The position numbers were made by a program, and so were the translations under genes. Positions 37,796-48,618 of a stretch of 64,000 nt of DNA are shown here, piece after piece. Position 1 is the stretch's first letter. Each line of letters starts with the position of its first letter. Source of the stretch: Sphaeroforma sirkka (taxonomy: Eukaryota > Opisthokonta > Ichthyosporea > Ichthyophonida). The stretch spans positions 16,161 through 80,160 of the forward strand of contig LUCW03001718.1 of the NCBI GenBank assembly GCA_001586965.3, read 5' to 3'. A model generated the notes under the pieces. It saw nothing but the letters and a program-made list of their open reading frames with translations, had not been told where the DNA came from and did no database searches.

Positions 37796-40700
37796 GACGT
37801 AAGGGTGTCGGATGTAGATGCAACTTTAGTTTTCCCGTCTAGCACACCTGTGATACTATCGATCAAAGATCCATTACTTTCAATGGACAATCGAGTATTC
37901 ATATCCATCCTGATTAACGGTAAGACATGCAGGGCGTTAGTGGATTCTGGGGCAAACAGAAGTTGCATTGATTCGACATCCGCACACGATTGGGGATTGC
38001 AAATTAAGTCGGCTCCGGAGGGATCCTATATATACCTAGCTGATCGTAGTCTTCGTACACGGCGAATAGGCTCAACCGTACAAACTCCAGTACGATATGG
38101 TCTAGAGCTCACAGAACAGTCTTTCGAGCTAATGAATCTACCACCGGCTATCGACGCGATCGTAGGCCAGGATCTTATGCCTGGCTTAGGGCTATACGTG
38201 GAGGCCTTCAATCGCCATTCTCACCCATAGATCCAACGGAGCTAGACAAACTATTGGAACCAATACCGCTGAGACGACCACCAGATTTGACCGAGGAAAC
38301 CGGTGTTCGCCTGGAACTAGACAAGGAACTGAGGGACAATGACGGTATTCGAGAAAAGGACAGGTGCAGACTGGAAGGAGGCGAAGTTAGATTGCCAGTG
38401 ACACCAGATCAAGCTGCAAGGATGCGGAAGGCAGTAAGGAACTTTGTAGCAGACAAATGGATACCATGGGTAGATAGACAGGTGCAGAAGTGGATTCAAG
38501 ATTTGGTCATAGTTCAAAGGGATACAGCCACTTCCGTCAACTTACCCTTGCTCGCCGTGCCAGAGTATACTCAATCTGGAGAACTAAAGAAAGTGCGAGT
38601 GTGTTTGGACCTCAGAGCGGTGAATGCATTAATACCGGCGGATCAGTTCATTATTCCCCGTATCAACGACATCATTGGTAACATCAAAGGGAAGAGATAT
38701 TACACGACATTGGATCTAACCGCAGCGTACCATCGACTCCCAATTCACCCTGATTCTCAGTATCTATTCAGTTTCACACATGGCAAAAGCCAGTATTCCT
38801 TTACATCAGCGCCATTTGGACTACACACACTGACGCAGCAGTTTCAGCGTACACTGAGTGTGATATTGCAAGGACTTCCGGCACACCACTACCTGGACGA
38901 CATCGTAATAGCAACAGATGACTACGAGGAACACGTACGAGTAGTGAAAGAGGTCATTCGGCGGCTGACGTACCACAGTTTCAAGCTAAACCCTTCAAAA
39001 TGTCATTTTGCAGTCAAAGAAGTCATGATCCTAGGGAAGCGAGTATCGAAGGCCGGAATTGATATTTGCCATGAAAAAAGCAGGCCAAGCTCATTGACTG
39101 GCCAACCCCGAAGAAGTACAAAGACATTGCATCGGCCTTGGGATTAGCCAACTTTCTTCACGAGCACCTACCAAACTTTGCAGAGGTAGTTGCCCCACTC
39201 CGGGAATTTGTAAGACTGAAGCCTAAGGAAATCATTGGAGACAGGTGGGAACAGAGACACCAGCAAGCTTGGGATGCCATGAAGCAAGCCATAGTTGAGG
39301 CAGTAGTGTTGAAATTTCCCGTCGACGAAGTACCTTTACAACTCGAAACGGATGCAAGCGACTACGGTATTGGAGGTGCATTGTTCCAGACCATAGAAGG
39401 GAAGAAGCAATACCTAATGTTCTTCAGCAAGACCCTCAACGCAGCACAGCGCAATTACGCAACACCCATGAAGGAATTATTGGCCTTGGTATATGGTCTC
39501 ACACACTTCCGGGATCATCTCGAAGGTCAACGCTTTTCAGTGTTGACTGATCACAAGGCTTTGGTGTATATGAACACACAGCTAAAGCTGAATCCGATGC
39601 TACAACGATGGCATCACATCATAGCGCCTTTCAATTTTACTATCTCGCACATCCCGGGTATAAAGAACGTGTTACCAGACGCGTGGTCTAGGCTTCATGA
39701 GGAACTGTTGAGACTGAGGACCCGGAGGTACTATATGCAGAATGTTGGCAACTTTTTTCCAGACTACTTTGAGCAAGCGCAACGGATTATGGGTGAGAAT
39801 AATGTCGATGTCTTTGCTTCGCATCAGGACCATCATTTGCCACGCTACTACACCGACGATGACAGGGGTGGAGCGTTTGCACATTGTTGGAAAGATATAG
39901 ACGGATGGATGAACCCACCATGGAGATTAATCCATAGAATGTTGCGCAAGATACGATCAGAGAGGGCCACAGCTACGGTGTGTCTACCGTGGGCGCCCCA
40001 CGAGCCTTGGTTCCAGTTATTCAAGTCGCTTCTACAAAGAGACCCAGTATTAGTTCCAAGGACAGCCCACTCCTTCCTCAAATACGGAAAGTATGCGAGT
40101 GGCAAGGCACCATGGGGTCACACAGTCATTGCCAGAGTAGGCCCACGCAATGGTTACAGCCTTCCAGCGACGTTTTCAGCACGATTGGGATATGCAGAAC
40201 CGTCCTCAGTATCGAAAGTCACCCCATTAGATACGTCTCGGCTAGTATCGATCGCTATCTCGGAAGTAGCCATGACGGATTCTCCAGATGAGGAAGAGAT
40301 AAGCCGTCGCACACAGCTCACCTTGTGCCAGCATGAGATTGGGCATCATAGAGCAGAAGATACAGTTGCTCAACTACAGCAGAACGGACATTTGTGGCCT
40401 AACGCTCTGGAACTTGCACAAACAGTTATTTAGAGAAACTGTCGCACATGTCTAGGACAGAGGGTGTTACGAAAGGGATTTCACCCGATGATTAATATAA
40501 CGGCAAAGTATCCGTGGGATCATATTCAAGTCGACATGATTCCAATGCCACTAGTTTCAGCAGCAGGAAATCGATATATATTGCACGTCTTGGATATAGC
40601 AACGGGGTACTCGATATTGAGACAACGGCCACAAAGTCAGCAGAAGTGGTGACATCTAAACTTATGGAGGTGTTTGGGGAACATGGTTTTCCCAGGAAAA

Positions 40701-41660
40701 TTCAATCAGACGAGGGAGGCGAGTTTTCGAACAAGATTGTTAAATTAATAACTCAAGAAGTTGGAGTGATGCATGCAAAGTCGCCACCATATCGTCCTCA
40801 GGTTCTGGGAGCAGCGGAGAGAAGACACAGAGACATCCACGAAGGAGTTCGCAAGCTATGTGAATCTTTTGCCTACGGCATGGGATGTCCGACTACCACT
40901 TATTATGCTGTGCCAGAACCTCCGAATATCTCGGCGACACAAGACAGCACCATTCAGTGCTTACTTCGGTCGCCGTCATGTTCCGTTTGCTGACTTCACG
41001 GATGACCTTCCGGGGAATCAGCCGGTCACCAATGAGGCTTGGGCACACCGGCTGGATCGTTTGCACGACACTATCTTGCCGACGCTTTACAAGGTCACGC
41101 AGAAATACGCAGACACACTATCCAGGCAGTTTGACCGCCTCCATGCTTACGATTTTATCGCCTTTCAACCAGGGGATGTGGTAATGGTACGGTCCGAAGG
41201 TCGCACAACCAAAGCAATGCGACCAATGTTTGGACCATACGTTGTCAAAGCCAGACAGGGACAAGGATATGAACTGACACACAAGGATGGTTCACTTCCA
41301 GATACTTTCAAAGGTAAACCAGTTAGAGTGGAACATTTTTTGCGACTAGTCCATAGAGCCACCGAAAAGCCTTTAGAAGATCATATGTGGCAGGATAGTT
41401 CTCGTTCCGTTACATCATTCGACATAGACAGAATGATTCCACAGGGAATACAGAATACTTGGTTCGCTGGCGGGATGGTGATCCAACTTGGGAGTCAGCC
41501 GAAGCTTTTGACGATCCGAATGACATCGCGGCATACCACAAAGCCGAGCAAACTCGGCAGAAGAAGAAAGCGGCACAACAACAATAATTCCAACGTTACG
41601 TTGATGAATACTAGATGTCTATCATCTACTTCCGGATCGGAGTTTTGTCTCTCCTCGTGA
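37796..41660 (+). pseudogene. pol: A4 pol: full domain set, several frameshifts
   Basis: Protease with DSGA (Asp codon 37943-37945). RT with YLDD at 38890-38901 in an open stretch 38254-39147. RNase H and Dam-like domain in one frame 39138-40433: ETDASDYG near 39345-39368, VDVFAS near 39804-39821, NPPW at 39912-39923. Integrase finger His near 40332 and CRTC at 40439-40450, with a TTAG insertion making a stop at 40431-40433. Core D at 40532-40534, D at 40709-40711, E at 40816-40818. GPYVV near 41230; chromodomain about 41390-41560 with a frameshift. All catalytic residues I can place are intact; only short indels break the frame (near 38208, 39075, 40433, 40622, 40868 and 41337). Confidence 0.9.
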
Positions 41661-42001
41661 GATTTCACCACGGTATAGAGGCGAAAGACGATTCCACAAC
41701 TCGAGCTTATAGGCGAGTATAACTCCAGCGGATACCCTAGCTTATGGGGGGGTGAAAACATACCAGCGGATACCCTAGCTTTTTGGGGGGTGAAAATATA
41801 CCAGCACAGCCGGGATGGTTCAAAAAGACCAGTTTCAAGGCAAGAACTTACTCAGCAGAAGAATTTCATTAGTTTATATATATATATATATATATATTGT
41901 TTATTTACACTACTAGTTATATATGTTTAATTTTCAATAGTTTAAGAGGTCATTTATTTTTGAAGCTCTTCAATCACTGGTGACGCTTGAGCTTGAGGGA
42001 G
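41661..42001 (+). repeat. A4 3' UTR with tandem repeat and polypurine tract
   Basis: Two family A units at about 41726-41803, an AT tract at 41876-41898 and the purine-rich GCTTGAGGGAG at 41991-42001 directly before the LTR. Confidence 0.75.
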
Positions 42002-42181
42002 TGTGGTAAAAGTCCCCTTAAACCACTATCAGTGTGAAGTTAGAATTAATTTACAATTAATTCACACGAGGTGAATTATTTGTAGACCACGTAGACAATC
42101 AAATATAAGAATAAATACACCGCACTGAGCCTCAGGGAGACTCAGTAGGTTTTAGTATCGTATTTTGATGTGTTTACTACA
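42002..42181 (+). repeat. A4 3' LTR (family A)
   Basis: A 180-bp LTR, TGTGGTAAAAGTCCCC to GTTTACTACA, followed by the GTGT target duplication. Confidence 0.92.
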
Positions 42182-44080
42182 GTGTCTATCAAGGCTTTGA
42201 ACGTACGTCCGTTGATTTGTACTTGAATATAGACTCGGTTGTCTGACGTCAGCAATGGGTCTTGTATTGCCATCACTGCTCCAATCGTGGTAACAAATAT
42301 GAAGCTCCTATCCGACTCAGACACCCTCACCTCTCATGCATGATCGGCTACCGACTCCCACATGTCATAGGTGTGGTTTGGTGGTGACGTCATGTGCTCG
42401 AAGTCTTCGTAAAGGATCGTGTTGATATGAATCTCTGTAGCTTCCGATGGTGGAGCCAAGTCTTCGTCCTGTGTAATCGCATTCACCTGTACTTGAGGCG
42501 TCGGACGTATTGTAACTACGTCTCTAGTCTGGGATGTATTCTGCCCCTGTCCTGCGGTTGACGTTGTGGACGGTCTGTGTACCGATTGTACGTCCCTCAA
42601 AGGACGGTTGTTGTCGTATATAGCCTTGCCCGACCCTCTGCGCTCACCGCTTGCGACGCCCTGAAATGGTGACACCGTGGGATGTGCCTACCACCTGGTG
42701 CGGCGCCTGTGCCTGGCACCCCGCACAAGTCGTTGGTACCGTAGGTTGGGGCCGTTGAGTCCAATTCTGCGTTTGTCGTCTACTCGTCTGTAGGTTGGGG
42801 CGGCTATTGGTGTGGTCGCGACTTCCATTGGTCGTCGGGCCCTCGCGGTTGTTGCGACCCTGGAAACGTGCTGCCGTACGTTGCTGTGCATCCTGAATGT
42901 CAGGGCTCAACAGCTGTATAAGCTCGTGTGTCTCCATCAGTTGCCATTTGGGATGCAACTGTAGAGTACGTTCATACGTACGGCCGTTGAGAGCTTCTTC
43001 TAACAGTTGTACAATGCAGTGGTTCACTAAATTCTGTTGGAAGTCGGCATCTGTCTGGCACCGTTCACGTGCCCTCCTGTGGTTCTCCATGAGCTGTGTC
43101 ATTTGTTCCATAAGAGGAGTGTGCATGTTCCGACTTTGGCCCTTGGCTAACTTGCGAAACGCTGATGGGATCGAGTGGTGGCTTGTGTTTCGTGCGAACA
43201 GATCTGTTCGATCTGTAGTTGAGGTGTGCATGTCTTCAACCGTTCAGAGTTGTCGCGGATGTAGTCCAGCGTTGACTTTTCCGCCTTGAAGTAAGATAGT
43301 ACCTTATGAAACCATGTAAGGTTCCAAAGTCTCGTCCAGCCCTGCGATTTGTGCGTTCTTGAACGCCTCGAGGAGAACCCCTCTTGTGTCCCGTTCCATG
43401 ATATCATGTAGGTAGTATCTATTCGACGGCCAATCAGGCCACGTACGTGGTGAAGGTACGGGACGCTTCTCTACCGGTCGGGACTCTAATGTAGCTCGAA
43501 GTGTCTCAATCACGCCCCGAAGAGCTTCAGCTCGAGCCGTGTTATTCTCCTCGATTGCTTGGCATAGCTCGTCACTTAACTGTAGTATCCGTGCGTGTAG
43601 CGCCTGTCGCCTTTTCTCGATACTAGCCGGTGTGGGCGGAGGCACTGTTGTCTCCTTCTCTTGTCGTTTATGTGTCTGTACATATTCACTGGGCGCTCCT
43701 TTCTCGCCCCACTGACGTTGCTGTTGTTGGCGCAGGTTCGTACTTAATCGGTCCTGTCTATTCTTCACCGCCTGCTTACCTTGAGGATTCTGTCTGGCTA
43801 ATACTTGTTCATGTGCGAACTCTTGAAAAGTTGGTGTGTTCTCACTGGCAGACAGAGTATCATCCTCCTCGGTTGAACTGTCCTCTGACCCTGGTGATTT
43901 GTACCCAAGTCCATAAAACGGACGCTCACAGCCTTGAATTCGGAAGGTAGGGTTGTCTTCGTCCTCTGGTACTGCCTGTACCCGTAAAAATTGTCCTTGC
44001 CTAGCGCCCGCGCGAAATAATATACAACCGCGACCGCACTAGTTGGGACCCACACATACCTGAACCTTCGATCGATGGGT
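42182..44080 (-). pseudogene. gag: B4: protease start and gag of the outer B element
   Basis: Continues the B pol interrupted by A4: protease start (VYIQVQINGRTFKALID), the in-frame UGA near 42338, then gag to the left end of the gag variable region. Knuckle C-x2-C-x9-H-x3-C near 42680-42735 (frameshifted by GCG and TG insertions); capsid-like region 43231-42740 with breaks near 43170 and 43320; N-terminal part 43768-43304. A short gag variant: the stretch found at 52230-52640 is replaced by about 100 bp containing GTATGTGTGG. It ends abruptly at 44080 against unrelated DNA. Confidence 0.8.
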
Positions 44081-46345
44081 GATTTGATTTCACAGAATTG
44101 GACTACACCGGCCGCATCTCTAACAAACCAATAAAAAGGATTGATATGATGAAGGCTAAGCTTCAAGCAGTCGGTATTGACAAAGCCCTGAATTCATACA
44201 AGGGGACCTGGCCGACCCGAAGTTCAAGGACGGAGCAAAGCCAGTCCGCCGGGTATACGGCACCAAGGACACGATCAAGCCGGGCGTTTAAACTCAGATG
44301 GTGAATAAGCTCAACAAAGTCGGCCATGTGGAACAAGTGATCTATTAAGTTTGTGTGTGACCTCCTCATACTGTCCTGTAAAGATACACGGTGCACTCCT
44401 CTATCGGATAATCAGTTTCGCGTTATAATAGACTGGTCCAAAACCAACACGCAACTGTTCAATTTAACAGTCACCCTAAACCATGCAAAGGACGCCATTA
44501 TTATGACACGTAACAACGTATCACCAACTGATGCTAGCTCTTAGTTGCCGCCACCTACTGACGTTCTTTACTAGGGATGTATCTTTCCGCCAACCGGTCT
44601 GCCTCCTGAAAGAGATTCAGAATGGCTGTTTTGACATGTAAATCTTTATAACTATCACTTTCCAGACGGTTGACGCCCTACTGACCTACTTTGACGATTT
44701 AACGGTAGTGGTTAAACTACAGACAGAGAGTATGTACATGAGTTCCATCGCCTACCACTATGATTATGTGAATAATACCTTGTCATCATGCTGGCTGTAA
44801 AATACGGCCTCCAGTCAGCTCCGCCTATATGGAAGGATGCGTTGGACCCCTGTTCGAGCGCTTTAACTCAGCACTCATCCAAGCAGCAGCCATCATCACG
44901 GGCACTAAATACCCTCGGTTTCCCAAACATCAAACAAACTTACTTCACTTTTTTGCAGCCTGCTCCCCGTGCAACCATTCGCGGACTACCTCGGAAGTTG
45001 CCTGGGAATACAACTCGACTCAATGGCCAGCACAAATCCACTTACCCCTCTGACGCAACCCGCCTGGGCCCACGACAAACCATCGCTGCGCTTCCTGTAC
45101 AGTATCTATGCTCACCTGAAAACTGTACACAAAACCACGGGCGGGCGTACACCCGACCATGTAGCCCTCCGCCAACGCTGTGACGACATCAGGAAGAACT
45201 CAACAAACGTTGGTCCAACAAGGTGATCGCGGCAATGGCCCGGCGCCAATATTACTACCAACTGGTTATGGGTAAACCGCCAACCTCAAACCGAGACACA
45301 GCCAGACACGACAGCTTCAATCGCTGCTTCGAGTCTACACCAATCCGGCTCTGTGCTGTGATTGTAACGAATACGTACATGTTCACATTGCTTGACTACC
45401 GCACCGACGGCTGTCTCTGCCCTGTCTGTACTCTGCACTAACCCGTTCCGCGGCACTACATGGCGCAGACCCGATCCGTACCACAGAGATGGGTACTCTA
45501 CTTACTAGGTCAGCAAGCGAATATATGGAACATTCGATAGTAACAGTGTTTTGTCAACACCGGCCCGAATTGACTCAGCGCATATCTTCCATTGTCGACT
45601 CACTTGGCCCAAGCTTCAAACGGTAATTTACTGACCACTTCTTCCCATCAGTCTTGCCGGAACCACTAAAGCGACTATGAGAGCCATACCATATGTTCAT
45701 ACATTGTAACATACATACTTGTCATTTTTGAAATCAATAATACTATCCCTAAGATATCAAGATCAAATGAGATAACACAATGGTTTTTATTTGTATTTAA
45801 AACAATTTATTAAAAGTATGCAACATTTTATGGCTGTCACTTTCCAGATGGTTGACCCCTACTGACCTACTTTGACGATTTAACGATAGTGGTTAAACTA
45901 TAGACAGAGAGCATGTACACGGGTTCCATCGCCTACCACTGAGATCATGGCAGTGTCTGGAGGGTTTCTTCACGGCAATAAACCCCAAAGACAAGAAGGA
46001 GCTGGTCTCCTTGTTGATAATGATCTCCTGGCGATAGGGCACGATTCCTGCCGAGACCGTGAAATCGCTTACACGTCTTGGCATTCATCGCTATGTAGTT
46101 GAGAAAATAGAGGACGTGTACGTCACCGATGGAGCCTTGCAGAAGCCACCAAACTCCAGGCCCTCGCAGAACCCGAACTGATCCTGGGTCTGGAGCATCT
46201 AGCCACCCAGCTGTCCGACACGAAAATAATCACAACTGACGCCGATATCGAAGGCTTGTAGAAATACCAGCCTCCGGTCAGTCTAAAATATCAAGATCAA
46301 ATGAGATAACATATTGTTTTTTAATTGTATCAAAATAATTTAATA
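44081..46345 (+). pseudogene. Unidentified decayed coding repeat, two partial copies
   Basis: Not family A, B or C. A segment encoding LLTYFDDLTVVVKLQTES near 44670-44745 recurs near 45850-45920, and the 3' ends of both copies share ATATCAAGATCAAATGAGAT (about 45754 and 46287). So two related units lie in tandem, 44081-45830 and 45836-46345. Other readable pieces: MMKAKLQAVGIDKALNS (44146 on), DIRKNSTN (about 45185), VIAAMARRQYYYQLVMGK (about 45225) and VEKIEDVYVTDGAL (about 46095). Stops and frameshifts are frequent. No polymerase, integrase or capsid motif lets me name the family. Confidence 0.4.
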
Positions 46346-47035
46346 CAAATTCTTTTTCCAATATTTCCAAAGTGTTCTATATTCACTTTGATGGCTCTGA
46401 TAGTCTGAGTATTTAGTATGACTCATTTACTTGGACCTATTTGAGACGATAGTAGACGTAGGATATTATAAACTGAAGTTTATAATCTCTGAACTACTAC
46501 TTACAGGTTTTTTGGTCTTCCCGTCAATCTCCAAAATCCAATAAGTTTTTTTTTTTTTTTTTAACTTTTCTTCAGATGGAACTTTATTTATATTAGCCAA
46601 TGTATTAACTTGGCTTACGCTATTATGTCTATCTACAAATTAGGTATGTGGTCATGAACACTTAGTACTTCTAGTGAAAATTATTTAATAAAGAACAGCT
46701 AGAGGTACGTCCTGTATGATCGTGGATATTAAGGCTCTCTTCCAACAGGCAGTCCCGATCATTCTTACACAAGCACCACCGCTAAATCTTAACTGACTTA
46801 AATTGTATTTTAGTTTATACAACATAATTTAAAACATAGAAATATCCATCAAAGTTTACATATTAATTTATTTAGAAGTTACCGTAGTGTACTGCTTCTA
46901 GACGGCTTACTATCCAGCGACAGGACTGTAAGTATTCTATACTACCTCATAGTGGCTATACTACCCTAAAAAGTAAGCTACACGCTAGTTACTATACCTA
47001 GTTCTTATTAATTTTCCTGTTCTTGAGCTATTACT
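46346..47035. other. AT-rich non-coding stretch
   Basis: Contains a run of about 20 T near 46543-46562 and no open frame of note. It may be the 3' end of the preceding repeat plus the 5' region of the next gene. Confidence 0.4.
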
Positions 47036-48618
47036 ATGGCTAAAGGAAATTCTAAAGGCAAGAGAGCCGCCAGCTCTAAGCCTGCTAAGCCTGTTGAGGT
47101 TCCTGAGGTTACTGGGGACACTGGTCCGTCTGGTACTGAGCCTGCCGTTGAAGATGTAGAGGACGCCGTTTCTGAGCTTGGTTCTGAGGAAAACTCTGAG
47201 GATGACTCATCGGACCATAAAGCCTTGGAAGAGGAGGTCTCAACTGCCGCGGAAAGGCTCGCCAGCGTCCGTGTGTCTCCTAGTAGTGCAGCCCAGGGCA
47301 TCAGCTCGCCATCTGGCCGCGAAAAGTCAGATATTGGAAAGGCATATCTCCTGAACAAGTGGATGAATCGTCTCGAGATCGACGGTTTATTACTACTGAA
47401 AGACAGCCCAATCCACCTATCAACAAAGATGGCGGCGTTCCATTTCTCGAAATTTCATTGTATGCCTCGCCACTGAATGCCCTCGCCACCGAATGTTGGG
47501 GCGGAAGACGCAAATATTGGGGACGCCATAACTCGACAACGAGTGGTTGGATCTTCTCAATCTCGACGTCATTTGAATTGCAAAGATAGGCTTTCAAAGG
47601 AACTAGCCGCTGCCACAGTTTCTGACCCTTCGATCTTATCCCACGTGGCCGATATTCTTCCTATACCGAAAAAATATATTTCGAGCCAGGATTCGAACTT
47701 GAACCTCTGGTTTACCAACCAGTAGGGTTGCAACTGAGCCATTTACCGCTGGTAATGAGGGTACAACCTCAAAATTTAATCTCTATCGCTTGGAAGCTAC
47801 AACTGATCACCTTCTCGACAACCTAACCCTGTTAGAGGCTATGATCGTATGGATATCCATGAGGCTTACCACCCTCATAACATCGATCCTCATTGACCAT
47901 CTAACCCTGGTAATCACGACTTTGCTAATCGTTATACCAGTACCCCACTAGAGAGTACCCACTCTAGCACTGAAGACGAAGAAGTGAGAACCAGACAACA
48001 ACGTCTCAGGCTATTACGTTCTGGTATGCAAGTCCTTGAGGACCGTCTATTGAATGACTCTGACCTTGACGATAAGAAAGCGGATAACATTCGCTATCTA
48101 ATCGATAATAAAAGAAGGGAGATATGCTCCATCTTGGCACTAGCAGCCCGTAGCACTGAGCGTGAACCTCGTGAACTTTATAAAGCAGCTAGGTAACGCG
48201 AAGGCTGAGGTCGATTTCTCTACTAATGAGAGTACTGTGGAGACACTGAAGCCCTTTGACCAACTTAAGGAGTCTGCCAGCCTTAAAAAATAAGCAGATG
48301 ATGAATGCCTTTATTCATTTCTGTGAGTCAGAGGAATGTAAATCTATCTTGAAGGCCTATGAGCCCCACTGGAAGAAAGCCCTACCCTGGCGCCAGTTGC
48401 GTGAGAATATACTTAATGCCTTCTTTGAAGATGCACGTGACCGTGAACTTCTAGAGTCTCGCAAGACCTTTGCGAACGATACTACTATTCGAGGCGCTCT
48501 AGCTCATATGACACATATGAACACTCGAATGAGAGGTCGTACCTATACTGGCGAATATTTATTAATTTGTCAGATGATGAAGACTCTGGGGGCTAGTCTA
48601 TTTAAGAAGGTCAATGAT
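47036..48618 (+). pseudogene. Unidentified broken gene, gag-like in character
   Basis: Begins with an ATG and a Lys/Ala/Pro-rich then strongly acidic stretch (to about 47230). After a frameshift near 47360 it has PPINKDGGVPFLEISLYA. Later parts read DRLSKELAAATVSDPS (about 47590) and, at 47984-48196, a charged helix (LEDRLLNDSDLDDKKAD). 48286-48618 reads FIHFCESEECKSILKAYEPHW and ends mid-frame at the B5 junction. A low-complexity N-terminus followed by helical segments resembles a retrotransposon ORF1 or gag, but no diagnostic motif is visible. A tRNA-like sequence interrupts it near 47690-47755. Confidence 0.4.
47690..47755 (-). other. tRNA-like sequence with A-box and B-box
   Basis: On the - strand: TGGCTCAGTTGC (A-box-like), an anticodon-like hairpin CTGG-TTGGTAAA-CCAG and AGTTCGAATCC (B-box-like), in the usual order and spacing. 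The D-stem does not close, the T-stem has a mismatch and the acceptor stem does not pair, so it is a tRNA pseudogene or SINE head rather than a working tRNA gene. A GGT (Thr) anticodon is possible but unproven. Confidence 0.45.

Larger units (their letters stand above)
35938..42181 (+). mobile_element. Element A4: family A retrotransposon inserted in B protease
   Basis: LTRs at 35938-36121 and 42002-42181, with perfect 4-bp target duplications GTGT at 35934-35937 and 42182-42185. Removing the element and one GTGT restores the B sequence seen intact at 48665-48690. It lacks most of the leader and the first two thirds of gag. Confidence 0.92.

Noticed and set aside
44387-45241. A second large coding region on the opposite strand of B pol and gag (for example 54387-55241)
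   Set aside because: The 284-residue frame at 54387-55241 is antisense to protease and RT, with no domain of its own.
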